The translations under genes were made by a program, and so were the position numbers. The notes under the pieces are model-generated. The model was not told where the DNA came from, did no database searches, and saw only the letters and a list, made by a program, of their open reading frames with translations. A DNA stretch of 64,000 nt from assembly GCA_045129695.1 (NCBI GenBank), contig JBGVJZ010000011.1:1-64000 (forward strand). Reading direction: 5' to 3'. Positions within the stretch are counted from its first letter, which is position 1, and each line of letters begins with the position of its first letter. The stretch comes from Eshraghiella sp045129695. Its GTDB lineage: Bacteria > Bacillota > Clostridia > Lachnospirales > Lachnospiraceae. Below are positions 8,670-16,766 of this stretch, piece after piece.

Positions 8670-9379
8670 AAAAAATTTTCAAGAAAAATCATATTATTAT
8701 TACTGTACTGGCTTTACTTATTGCAGTAGCCGGATACATAAACTATACAGATAATATCAAGGACAAAGCCAAGGATAAGAATGTGGATCAGGTGGATGGG
8801 GAGATTCAGAACAATGATGCTGAACCTGATGATAATTCCATTACGGATCCGGGGTCAGTTGTGTTTACTTCTACACAGATTTCACAGTTTATTGTCAGTG
8901 CAAAGCTTGAAAGGGAGCAGGTAAGAGCTGCAAACAAGGAGACCTTACTCGAAATAATCGATAATGAAAATCTTCAGGATGAAGCCAAAAAAGATGCGAT
9001 TGACCAGATGGTTCAGCTGACAGATGCTTCAGAAAGGGAGGCGGCAGCAGAATTGCTTCTGGAGGCAAAGGGATTTAGTAATGTAATTGTTTCAATTACC
9101 GGTTCTATGGTTGATGTTGTTGTGGAAACACCTGAATTAACAGAAAGTGATCTTGCACAGGTGGAGGATGTTGTTACCAGAAAAACAGGCTGCAGTGTGG
9201 ATGCTTTAACAATTACGTCAGTGTCGTCATCCGAAGATAAGAATACAAGCGGTGAGGTAGCAGAAGATGAAGATAACCCTGATAAAGTAGTGAATAATAA
9301 TGCAGATGAAGAAGAAGGTGCAAATTCAGATGAGGTTGCAGGAGATGTGTCTGAAGAAGAAAATATTGTGATTAAGTAA
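8666..9379 (+). CDS. spoIIIAH: Stage III sporulation protein SpoIIIAH
   Basis: 237 residues, TTG start overlapping the spoIIIAG stop, with GGAGGT 7 nt upstream. N-terminal membrane anchor (about 9-26), then a helical and beta domain (SAKLEREQVRAANKETLLEI through the VTRKTGCSVDALTI region) related to YscJ/FliF ring-building domains; it binds SpoIIQ in Bacillus. The C-terminal 45 residues are a low-complexity acidic tail rich in Asp and Glu, longer than in Bacillus and of unknown role. Last gene of the operon. Confidence 0.93.
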   Translation: MKKIFKKNHIIITVLALLIAVAGYINYTDNIKDKAKDKNVDQVDGEIQNNDAEPDDNSITDPGSVVFTSTQISQFIVSAKLEREQVRAANKETLLEIIDNENLQDEAKKDAIDQMVQLTDASEREAAAELLLEAKGFSNVIVSITGSMVDVVVETPELTESDLAQVEDVVTRKTGCSVDALTITSVSSSEDKNTSGEVAEDEDNPDKVVNNNADEEEGANSDEVAGDVSEEENIVIK

Positions 9380-9386
9380 GAAGTGT

Positions 9387-9415
9387 TTGCAAAATATAGA
9401 GTGTTTTATTATAAT
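9387..9415 (+). promoter_or_regulatory. Sigma-A-type promoter of yqhY
   Basis: TTGCAA (9387-9392), 17 nt, TATAAT (9410-9415), placed 46 nt before the yqhY start. It separates the housekeeping operon from the sporulation operon. No terminator hairpin was seen between 9380 and 9387. Confidence 0.6.
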
Positions 9416-9461
9416 TACTTTAAGATACAAATTATGTTTGATTTAAATCAGGAGGATAAAG

Positions 9462-9848
9462 ATGGCAGATAATAAGAAGAAAATATCAAAATCATCATCA
9501 TATACAGCAGAGAACAGCGTTGGAAGAATTCAGATTTCTGACCAGGTCGTGGCTGTTATTGCGGGAATTGCTGCTACAGAGGTGGAAGGTGTTGCTTCAC
9601 TTGTAGGCAATATTACCAATGAAATAGTAAGCAGGATGGGAATCAAGAATCTTTCCAAGGGCGTTAAGGTAGAGATGGCAGAGACAACAGTATTGGCATG
9701 CGTTACCCTGAATCTTATGTATGGATTTAATATTCCTGAGGTTTGCAAAAAGGTACAGGAGAAAGTTTCGTCATCAATTGAGACGATGACAGGCTTGTCA
9801 GTTGCACAGGTTGATGTATGTGTGGCAGATTTAACTGTTAATAAATAA
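9462..9848 (+). CDS. yqhY: Asp23/Gls24-family envelope stress protein (YqhY-like)
   Basis: 128 residues, no membrane segment. The conserved Asp23 pattern is visible: GRIQISDQVVAVIAGIAATE near residue 20, then ASLVGN, KGVKVEM, and YGFNIPEVCKKVQ with a final VAQVDVCVADLTV. In Bacillus, YqhY affects acetyl-CoA carboxylase activity and lies beside accBC; here accBC is absent but the yqhY-nusB adjacency is kept. Ribosome site AGGAGG at 9450-9455. Confidence 0.9.
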   Translation: MADNKKKISKSSSYTAENSVGRIQISDQVVAVIAGIAATEVEGVASLVGNITNEIVSRMGIKNLSKGVKVEMAETTVLACVTLNLMYGFNIPEVCKKVQEKVSSSIETMTGLSVAQVDVCVADLTVNK

Positions 9849-9892
9849 TCAATATTTAACAAATTCTGCTTTTTAATTTTGTATATTTATTG

Positions 9893-9937
9893 TATAATGG
9901 GAGTGTCTGTATACATACAGACACTCTATTTTATTTT
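9893..9937 (+). promoter_or_regulatory. -10 element overlapping a terminator-like hairpin ahead of nusB
   Basis: TATAAT at 9893-9898 is followed by the hairpin GAGTGTCTGT (9901-9910), a 6-nt loop and ACAGACACTC (9917-9926), then TATTTTATTTTT. The hairpin would terminate transcripts from yqhY. A transcript started from this -10 would begin near 9905, inside the first arm, and so could not form the full stem. No convincing -35 is seen. Confidence 0.5.
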
Positions 9938-9950
9938 TGCAGAGGTTAAT

Positions 9951-10379
9951 ATGAAAAGAACAATTTTGAGAGAACATGTATTTCGAATTTTATTTCGTTA
10001 TGATTTTTTTGATCTGAATGATTTTAATGAACAGAAGACATTATATTTTGATGAATATCCGGATTTGTCAGATTATCCCGAAATCAAGGAATGTCCTGTG
10101 ATTTCTGAAATGGACAGAGCTGAGATTGATGTAAGAATTAATGATGTGGTAAGTCATATCGATGAAATTGATAATATGATAATTGAGAAGTGTACGGGTT
10201 GGAAATTGGAACGTATAGCAAAAGCGGAACTGGCGATAATAAGACTTGCTGCATATGAGATATATTTTGATCCGCAGGTGGATAAGGCGGTTGCTATTAA
10301 TGAGGCTGTTGAACTTGCTAAGAAATACGGAGATGAAAAAGCACCGTCGTTTGTTAACGGAGTGCTTTCCAAACTTTAA
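9951..10379 (+). CDS. nusB: Transcription antitermination factor NusB
   Basis: 142 residues from the ATG at 9951, which has AGAGG upstream; an earlier in-frame ATG at 9879 would place the hairpin and promoter inside the gene. All-helical NusB fold: TILREHVFRILFRYDF at the N-terminus and the strongly conserved C-terminal half (RIAKAELAIIRLAAYEI, then AINEAVELAKKYGDEKAP and FVNGVLSKL). NusB with NusE binds boxA RNA and prevents early termination of rRNA transcripts. An insertion of acidic residues near 25-45 distinguishes this lineage. Next gene xseA starts 14 nt later. Confidence 0.93.
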   Translation: MKRTILREHVFRILFRYDFFDLNDFNEQKTLYFDEYPDLSDYPEIKECPVISEMDRAEIDVRINDVVSHIDEIDNMIIEKCTGWKLERIAKAELAIIRLAAYEIYFDPQVDKAVAINEAVELAKKYGDEKAPSFVNGVLSKL

Positions 10380-10393
10380 TAGCAGAGGTTCTT

Positions 10394-11605
10394 ATGGCAA
10401 AGATTTATTCTGTGGGACAGGTTAACCAATATATCAGAAACATGTTCCAGTCGGATTTTTTACTTAAACAGATTAGTGTGCAGGGAGAGGTAAGTAATTG
10501 CAAATATCATTCTTCAGGACATATTTATTTTACCCTTAAGGATGGTGATGGTACACTTCAGGCAATTATGTTTGCAGGAAACAGAGGGAGTGGATTAAAA
10601 TTTAAGCTTTGTGACGGCATGCAGATTGTTGCATCAGGAAATGTCACGATTTTCGAAAGAGATGGCAAATATCAGCTTTACGTCAGACAGATTGAGCAGT
10701 CGGGAATCGGAGCAAGATATGAGCAATTCATGGCACTTAAGCAGCAGTTGGAAGATATGGGTATGTTCGATTCCATGTTTAAGAAACCAATTCCTGAGTA
10801 TGTTAAGAGACTTGGTGTAGTTACTGCTTCAACCGGTGCAGCAATCAGAGATATTATTAACGTTGCAACACGAAGAAATCCATATATTCAGATTGTGCTG
10901 TATCCTGCACTTGTTCAGGGTGATGGTGCAGTCCGAAGTATTTGTAAGGGAATAAGGACTCTGGATAAATATGGTGTGGATGCAATTATTGTTGGCAGAG
11001 GTGGAGGCTCAATAGAGGATTTATGGGCATTTAATGAAGAAGAGGTTGCGAGAAGCATTTTTGACTGCAATACGCCTGTAATATCAGCTGTCGGTCATGA
11101 GACAGATTTTACAATTGCAGATTTTGTATCGGATTTAAGGGCACCGACGCCTTCTGCGGCAGCAGAGCTTGCGGTATGCGATATCTCACAGCTTATGCAT
11201 CGGTTAAATGATACGGAATATAATCTTCATGGGATGATGTTGCAGAAAATTGAGAATTACAGGATGCTTTTACAAAGCTGCCGTATGAGACTTGCATATC
11301 TTTCACCTGAAAATGTTTTGAATGAACATTTAAAGAGGCTGGCAGATTTAAAGGATTCATTGGACAGAAATATTAATACTAAGCTAAATGACCTTAACGG
11401 AAGATTAGCATTGTATTGCTCCAGACTGGATGGTTTATCCCCACTTGCCAGATTCTCTTCAGGATATTCGTTTGTTACGGATGAAAAGGGGCATGCTGTT
11501 ACAGAGATTTCCCAGGTTAAGAAGGATGACAGTGTAACGATACATGTTAAGGATGGCAGTATTAATGCTACGGTAATTGATATAAATAGCGGCAGCTATA
11601 AATAA
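10394..11605 (+). CDS. xseA: Exodeoxyribonuclease VII large subunit
   Basis: 403 residues. N-terminal OB-fold (SVGQVNQYIRNMF to about 100) followed by the catalytic domain with VVTASTGAAIRDI, IIVGRGGGSIEDLWAFN and the conserved ISAVGHETDFTIADF, then a long coiled-coil region and a short C-terminal domain. With XseB it degrades single-stranded DNA to short oligonucleotides in mismatch repair and recombination. It lies 14 nt after nusB and 19 nt before xseB in the same operon. Confidence 0.95.
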   Translation: MAKIYSVGQVNQYIRNMFQSDFLLKQISVQGEVSNCKYHSSGHIYFTLKDGDGTLQAIMFAGNRGSGLKFKLCDGMQIVASGNVTIFERDGKYQLYVRQIEQSGIGARYEQFMALKQQLEDMGMFDSMFKKPIPEYVKRLGVVTASTGAAIRDIINVATRRNPYIQIVLYPALVQGDGAVRSICKGIRTLDKYGVDAIIVGRGGGSIEDLWAFNEEEVARSIFDCNTPVISAVGHETDFTIADFVSDLRAPTPSAAAELAVCDISQLMHRLNDTEYNLHGMMLQKIENYRMLLQSCRMRLAYLSPENVLNEHLKRLADLKDSLDRNINTKLNDLNGRLALYCSRLDGLSPLARFSSGYSFVTDEKGHAVTEISQVKKDDSVTIHVKDGSINATVIDINSGSYK

Positions 11606-11624
11606 GCATGATAAGGAGACAGTA

Positions 11625-11816
11625 ATGCAGATTGAAGAATCCTTTCAGGAATTAGAGAAAATAATAGCAAGATTAGAAGATAAGGATACGACTTTGGAGG
11701 AAGCCTTCAAAGAATATGAAAAGGGTGTAGGGATTGTTAAGGAATGCAATAAGACACTTGATAAAGTACAGAAGGAAATTATAGTTTTACAGGAGAATGA
11801 AGAAGGGGAAGAATAA
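11625..11816 (+). CDS. xseB: Exodeoxyribonuclease VII small subunit
   Basis: 63 residues, normal for the family. Signature SFQELEKIIARLEDKD followed by LEEAFKEYEKGV and a C-terminal helix. It forms a coiled-coil arm with XseA. The TAA stop at 11814-11816 overlaps the ATG of the next gene by one base (TAATG). Ribosome site AAGGAG. Confidence 0.95.
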   Translation: MQIEESFQELEKIIARLEDKDTTLEEAFKEYEKGVGIVKECNKTLDKVQKEIIVLQENEEGEE

Positions 11817-12712
11817 TGGATTTTAAGGCTGAGCTTGACAGAAGAAGTAAGGAAGCATGGAGAATAATAGAGCAGTATATTCCTGAATCAGATTCCAATA
11901 ATGAGAATATTATACAGGCAATGTCATATAGTCTCGGCGCCGGCGGAAAGAGACTCAGACCGATCCTTATTCAGTCATTCTGTAATCTCTATGGCCATGA
12001 CAGTGGGGCAGAGTATCCGTTCATGGCGGCAATGGAAATGCTTCACACATATTCACTGGTGCATGATGATTTACCGGCACTGGATAATGATGATTACAGA
12101 AGAGGAATTCTGACTACTCATAAGCAGTTTGGCGAGGCTGTTGGAATACTTGCAGGAGACGGACTTTTACACCTGGCGTATGAGACAGCAATCAAAAGCT
12201 TTGATGCTGCTGATAACATCCATAATGTAATTAAGGCATTGAAAATTTTCGGTAACAAAACAGGAATTTACGGAATGTTTGGCGGTCAGGCTGCGGATGT
12301 TATCAACACAGGCATGGAAATTTCTGACGATTTGTTATTTTATATATATAAAAATAAGACAGCTGCTCTTATTGAGGGGTCCATGATGATTGGTGCGGCT
12401 CTGGCAGGAGCAGGGGATGAAGATATTGCCGTAATTGAGAGAATAGGTCTTAATATTGGAATGGCATTCCAGATAAGAGATGATATTCTTGATATATATG
12501 GCAGCGAGGAGCTTTTGGGTAAGCCTGTGAACAGTGATGAGAAGAACAATAAGAAGACATACTTATCCATAAAAGGTTTTGGTCAATCCCGGAATGATAT
12601 CGACAGATTAACAAATGAGGCAGTTAATATGCTGCAATTAATTGGTAATAATGAGAGGGAGAGAGTATTTCTGACGGAATTATTTGAGTATCTGATAGCC
12701 AGAAATATTTAG
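11816..12712 (+). CDS. ispA: Polyprenyl (farnesyl/geranylgeranyl) diphosphate synthase
   Basis: 298 residues. The two Asp-rich motifs that bind Mg-diphosphate are clear: DDLPALDNDDYRRG (about 81-94) and FQIRDDILD (about 220). LGAGGKRLRP near residue 40 binds isopentenyl diphosphate. It condenses IPP with allylic diphosphates, most likely to farnesyl diphosphate, the primer for undecaprenyl diphosphate. Chain length cannot be fixed by eye. It directly precedes dxs, as in Bacillus. Confidence 0.93.
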   Translation: MDFKAELDRRSKEAWRIIEQYIPESDSNNENIIQAMSYSLGAGGKRLRPILIQSFCNLYGHDSGAEYPFMAAMEMLHTYSLVHDDLPALDNDDYRRGILTTHKQFGEAVGILAGDGLLHLAYETAIKSFDAADNIHNVIKALKIFGNKTGIYGMFGGQAADVINTGMEISDDLLFYIYKNKTAALIEGSMMIGAALAGAGDEDIAVIERIGLNIGMAFQIRDDILDIYGSEELLGKPVNSDEKNNKKTYLSIKGFGQSRNDIDRLTNEAVNMLQLIGNNERERVFLTELFEYLIARNI

Positions 12713-12737
12713 ATTTTAATAATAGGAAGTAACGAAA

Positions 12738-14600
12738 ATGATATTAGATTATATTAACAGTCCAAATGACATTAAAAAAATTAATCCTGAGGATTATGGT
12801 GCACTTGCGGAAGAGATAAGAGAATGTATTATTAAGAATGTAAGCCGTAACGGCGGTCATCTGAGTTCTACGCTTGGCGTTGTGGAGCTTACAATGGCAC
12901 TGCATCTGTCTTTTAATCTTCCGAAGGATAAAATATTATGGGACGTTGGACATCAGGCTTATGCACATAAGATTCTTACAGGCCGTAAGGATGAATTTAA
13001 GACCTTAAGACAGCATGGAGGACTTAGCGGGTTCCCCACACTTAATGAAAGTCCTTGTGATGCTTTTGGAATGGGACATGCTTCAACATCTTTATCAGCA
13101 GCATTGGGAATGGTTAATGCAAGAGAACTGTCCGGCGGAGATAATTATGTTGTGTCAGTTATCGGAGATGGTGCTTTGACAGGTGGTATGGCATTTGAGG
13201 CTTTGAATAATGCTTCTAATGTTAAGAGTAATATGATTATTATTCTTAATGATAATGAAATGTCAATTTCTAAAAATGTCGGTGGCATTTCCAAGATGCT
13301 TACGAATATAAGAACCGATGAGAAATACAATCGTCTGAAATATCGTGTAAAAAACAGACTTGCAAGAATTCCGGATTATGGTGATGAACTTATTGGTAAA
13401 ATTCACAAAACCAAAAGCTCAATTAAACAGATTTTTGTGCCGGGAATGATTTTTGAGGATATGGGAATTACTTACCTCGGACCGGTTGACGGGCATGATA
13501 TTAATAAGCTTCTGAAGATGATTTCGATGGCTAAACGTCTGAATCATGCTGTACTTATTCATGTTCATACCAAGAAAGGTAAGGGGTATTCCTATGCGGA
13601 GAAAAAACCTTCATTCTATCATGGGATTACACCTTTTGACCCGGGGACGGGAGCTTTACTTGGACAGGATAAGATAAGAACCTATTCGGATGTTTTTTCT
13701 ACACATATTGTCAGAAATGCCAAAGAAGATAACAGAATAGTAGCTATTACTGCTGCGATGAGTGAGGGGTGCGGATTAAAGAGATTTGAGAAGCTTTTTC
13801 CTGACAGATTTTTTGATGTGGGAATTGCGGAGGAGCATGCGGTGACATTTGCAGCGGGTCTTGCAGCGGACGGATACAAACCTTATGTTGCAATTTATTC
13901 TTCATTTTTGCAGAGAGCCTTTGATCAGGTGCTGCATGATGTGTGTATCCAGAAGCTTCCGGTAAGATTTATTGTTGAGAGAGCCGGAATTGTCGGAGCT
14001 GATGGAATTACCCATCAGGGTATTTTTGATATTTCATATCTTAATATCATACCTAATATGACAATTCTTGCTCCAAAGAACCGTTTCGAATTAAAGAATA
14101 TGATAGATTATTCAGTTGATTTTGATGGTCCGCTGGCAATCAGGTTTCCAAAGGGTAAGGCATCTGAGGTATATTCCGATAATCTTGCACCAATTGAGTA
14201 CGGTAAGAGTGAAATGCTTGTTAAGGGCAGCCAAATTGCGATTCTTGCAGTGGGTTCATGTGTTGAAACGGCTAATGAATTAGAGGATATTCTGATTGAT
14301 AAGGGTTATAATCCTACGATTGTTAATGCAAGATTTATTAAGCCGATTGACGAAGAGCTTATTGATGAACTTGCGAAGAACCATGAACTTATTGTTACAA
14401 TTGAGGAAAATGTTTTAAACGGAGGATATGGAATGAATGTCCTTTCGTATGTTAATAACAATAATATTGATGTTAAGGTTCTCACAAAGGCATTGCCTGA
14501 CTGCTATATTGAACATGGTGAGTCAAGAGAGCTTAAGATGATATATGGATTAAATGCTTTGGATATTTCCGAAGATATTTTAAAAAGGATTGACAAATGA
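12738..14600 (+). CDS. dxs: 1-deoxy-D-xylulose-5-phosphate synthase
   Basis: 620 residues, full length. Thiamine-diphosphate site VIGDGALTGGMAFEALNN, transketolase-like middle domain with the catalytic Glu in VGIAEEHAVTFAAGLA, and the C-terminal domain. It makes DXP from pyruvate and glyceraldehyde-3-phosphate, the first step of the MEP isoprenoid pathway; ispH of the same pathway is at 58320. The stop overlaps the tlyA start by 4 bp (ATGA). Confidence 0.96.
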   Translation: MILDYINSPNDIKKINPEDYGALAEEIRECIIKNVSRNGGHLSSTLGVVELTMALHLSFNLPKDKILWDVGHQAYAHKILTGRKDEFKTLRQHGGLSGFPTLNESPCDAFGMGHASTSLSAALGMVNARELSGGDNYVVSVIGDGALTGGMAFEALNNASNVKSNMIIILNDNEMSISKNVGGISKMLTNIRTDEKYNRLKYRVKNRLARIPDYGDELIGKIHKTKSSIKQIFVPGMIFEDMGITYLGPVDGHDINKLLKMISMAKRLNHAVLIHVHTKKGKGYSYAEKKPSFYHGITPFDPGTGALLGQDKIRTYSDVFSTHIVRNAKEDNRIVAITAAMSEGCGLKRFEKLFPDRFFDVGIAEEHAVTFAAGLAADGYKPYVAIYSSFLQRAFDQVLHDVCIQKLPVRFIVERAGIVGADGITHQGIFDISYLNIIPNMTILAPKNRFELKNMIDYSVDFDGPLAIRFPKGKASEVYSDNLAPIEYGKSEMLVKGSQIAILAVGSCVETANELEDILIDKGYNPTIVNARFIKPIDEELIDELAKNHELIVTIEENVLNGGYGMNVLSYVNNNNIDVKVLTKALPDCYIEHGESRELKMIYGLNALDISEDILKRIDK

Positions 14601-15400
14601 AAGAAAGACTTGATGTTTTATTAGTTGAAAGAAGACTTGCTGATTCAAGAGAAAAGGCTAAGGCGATTATTATGTCCGGTATTGTATATGTTGAAGGGCA
14701 GAAGGAGGATAAAGCCGGTTCAATGTTTGATGTCTCAAGCAATATTGAACTTAGAGGCGTTACCCTGAAATATGTCAGCCGTGGCGGATTAAAATTAGAG
14801 AAGGCAATGGAGGTTTTTCCGGTTGAGCTTACGGATGCGATATGTATGGATGTCGGCTCATCCACAGGCGGATTTACAGACTGTATGCTTATGAATGGTG
14901 CTGTTAAAGTGTATTCCGTTGATGTAGGGCATGGACAGCTTGCGTGGAAGCTAAGACAGGATGAAAGAGTTGTTGTAATGGAGAAGACCAATATCCGCTA
15001 TGTTACACCTGAGAATATTGATGAGGTTCTTGATTTTGCAAGTATTGATGTGTCATTTATCTCTCTTACCAAGGTCCTTTTACCTGTTAAGAATCTGCTT
15101 AGAACAGATGGCAAAATTGTCTGTCTTATTAAGCCACAGTTTGAAGCGGGTAGAGAAAAGGTTGGAAAAAAGGGTGTTGTAAGAGATTATAAGGTTCACG
15201 AGGAAGTAATTGAAGAGGTTTTAAATTTTGCCGTTTCAATTGGTTTTGATATTGAGGGACTTGATTATTCGCCAATAAAAGGACCGGAGGGGAATATAGA
15301 ATATCTCGCATGTCTTGTCAAAACAGATAAAGAGCATGGAGAATTTATTAATTCAATTAATATTGCAGAAGTAGTAAAGGAATCCCATGATAAGCTTTAA
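14597..15400 (+). CDS. tlyA: TlyA-family rRNA 2'-O-methyltransferase
   Basis: 267 residues. An N-terminal S4 RNA-binding domain (ERLDVLLVERRLADSREKAK, VSRGGLKLEKAME) is joined to an FtsJ-like methyltransferase fold with the SAM motif DVGSSTGGFTDCMLMNGA and the conserved FISLTKVL and IKPQFEAGREKVGKKGVVRD. The family methylates ribosomal RNA at ribose hydroxyls. Overlaps dxs by 4 bp and precedes nadK by 9 bp. Confidence 0.93.
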   Translation: MKERLDVLLVERRLADSREKAKAIIMSGIVYVEGQKEDKAGSMFDVSSNIELRGVTLKYVSRGGLKLEKAMEVFPVELTDAICMDVGSSTGGFTDCMLMNGAVKVYSVDVGHGQLAWKLRQDERVVVMEKTNIRYVTPENIDEVLDFASIDVSFISLTKVLLPVKNLLRTDGKIVCLIKPQFEAGREKVGKKGVVRDYKVHEEVIEEVLNFAVSIGFDIEGLDYSPIKGPEGNIEYLACLVKTDKEHGEFINSINIAEVVKESHDKL

Positions 15401-15409
15401 GGAGTAAAT

Positions 15410-16264
15410 ATGAATCGTTTTTATGTGGTATCCAATGCGGGCAAAGACAAAGGCTTTGAAAAGGCCCAAATAATATGTGAATATATACGAAGCAAGGGTT
15501 GCGAATGTGCATACCAGGAGTTTGATTTTACACGTAAAGCTTCTACATATAACAACGCAGATATTAACAAAATACCTGAAGGTACTGAGTGTGTGCTTGT
15601 CCTTGGCGGAGATGGTACTTTAATTCAGGCTGCAAGGGATTTAGGAGAAATCTCAATACCTGTTTTTGGTATTAATATCGGAAATCTTGGTTTCTTAACA
15701 GAAATTGATATGACCGGAGCTTTTCCTGCAATTGACAGTCTGATAAAGGATGAATTTTATCCGGACAGCCGTATGATAATTAATGGAAGTGTTATCAGGA
15801 ATGATGAGGTTATTTACTCGGAGGAGGCTTTGAATGATATTGTCCTTAATAGAGTCGGACCTTTGAAAATTATTCATTTTGATATTTTTGTCAATAATGA
15901 ATTTCTTATAAGCTATAGGGCTGACGGTTTAATTGTAGCTACACCTACAGGTTCAACTGCATATAACCTTTCTGCGGGAGGCCCGATAATCCGACCGGGA
16001 ATTGAGTCCATCGTTATGACGCCTATATGTCCGCATATGCTTAATAAGAGCAGTGTTGTTTTTGGTAAGGATGACATTCTTGAAATACGACTGAACTATA
16101 CGGGAGTATCAGGCGAGAAAAGAGTTGTAACATTTGATGGAGACCATTATTTTGAGCTTGTTGAAGGTGATAGAATTGTAATCCGTAAATCGGACAGAAA
16201 GGCAACTTTTGTTCGAACGGAAAATCATAATTTTCTACAAATTTTAAGGAATAAATTATCCTGA
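15410..16264 (+). CDS. nadK: NAD kinase
   Basis: 284 residues. Signature GGDGTLIQAARDL (about 66-78), the GINIGNLGFLTE segment, DGLIVATPTGSTAYNLSAGG with the nucleotide-binding Asp and Ser, and ITPICPHMLN-like VMTPICPHML. It phosphorylates NAD to NADP. Between tlyA and argR, a clostridial addition relative to Bacillus, where these neighbours lack it. Ribosome site AAGGAG. Confidence 0.94.
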   Translation: MNRFYVVSNAGKDKGFEKAQIICEYIRSKGCECAYQEFDFTRKASTYNNADINKIPEGTECVLVLGGDGTLIQAARDLGEISIPVFGINIGNLGFLTEIDMTGAFPAIDSLIKDEFYPDSRMIINGSVIRNDEVIYSEEALNDIVLNRVGPLKIIHFDIFVNNEFLISYRADGLIVATPTGSTAYNLSAGGPIIRPGIESIVMTPICPHMLNKSSVVFGKDDILEIRLNYTGVSGEKRVVTFDGDHYFELVEGDRIVIRKSDRKATFVRTENHNFLQILRNKLS

Positions 16265-16279
16265 TGAATGGAGTTTGTA

Positions 16280-16726
16280 ATGAAGGTAGAAAGACATAGT
16301 AAAATCATTGAGATTATTGGAAAAAAGGATATAGAGACTCAGGAGGAATTAGCGGATGCTTTAAATTGCGAGGGATATAATGTGACGCAGGCAACCGTTT
16401 CCAGGGATATCCGTGAATTAAAGCTTTCCAAAATTTCAGTTAACGGAAGACAGAAGTATGCTGTTCTTAACAGAACAGATACGGTTCTTGTGGATAAATA
16501 TAAGAGAGTTCTTAAGGATGGTTATGTCTCAATGAATATGGCTCAGAATATTCTGGTGATTAAGACTGTTTCAGGAATGGCAATGGCTGTTGCGGCCGCA
16601 CTCGATTCGATGGATTGGAATGAAATTGTTGGTACCATTGCAGGTGATGACACAATTATGTGTGCAATCAGAACCGTTGAAGATACAAAAGCACTTATGG
16701 AGAAAATCCGAAAGGTTGTAATGTGA
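16280..16726 (+). CDS. argR: Arginine repressor ArgR/AhrC
   Basis: 148 residues from the ATG at 16280, chosen because TGGAG lies at the right distance; a TTG/ATG-type start 12 nt earlier is possible. The N-terminal winged helix-turn-helix contains NVTQATVSRDIRELKLSKI; the C-terminal arginine-binding hexamer domain ends in VGTIAGDDTIMCAIR with the key double Asp. It represses arginine synthesis genes and activates catabolism when arginine is bound. Its usual partner recN follows. Confidence 0.94.
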   Translation: MKVERHSKIIEIIGKKDIETQEELADALNCEGYNVTQATVSRDIRELKLSKISVNGRQKYAVLNRTDTVLVDKYKRVLKDGYVSMNMAQNILVIKTVSGMAMAVAAALDSMDWNEIVGTIAGDDTIMCAIRTVEDTKALMEKIRKVVM

Positions 16727-16742
16727 TTTATTGGGGGTATAT

Positions 16743-16756
16743 CTTTCCGCGGAAAG
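16743..16756 (+). promoter_or_regulatory. Palindrome overlapping the recN ribosome site
   Basis: CTTTCCGCGGAAAG is a perfect 14-bp palindrome whose right half supplies the GGAAAGG Shine-Dalgarno of recN. It could hide the ribosome site in a small hairpin or act as an operator. The predicted stem is short (5 bp with a 4-nt loop), so the effect may be slight. Confidence 0.3.
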
Positions 16757-16766
16757 GAATTAATAT

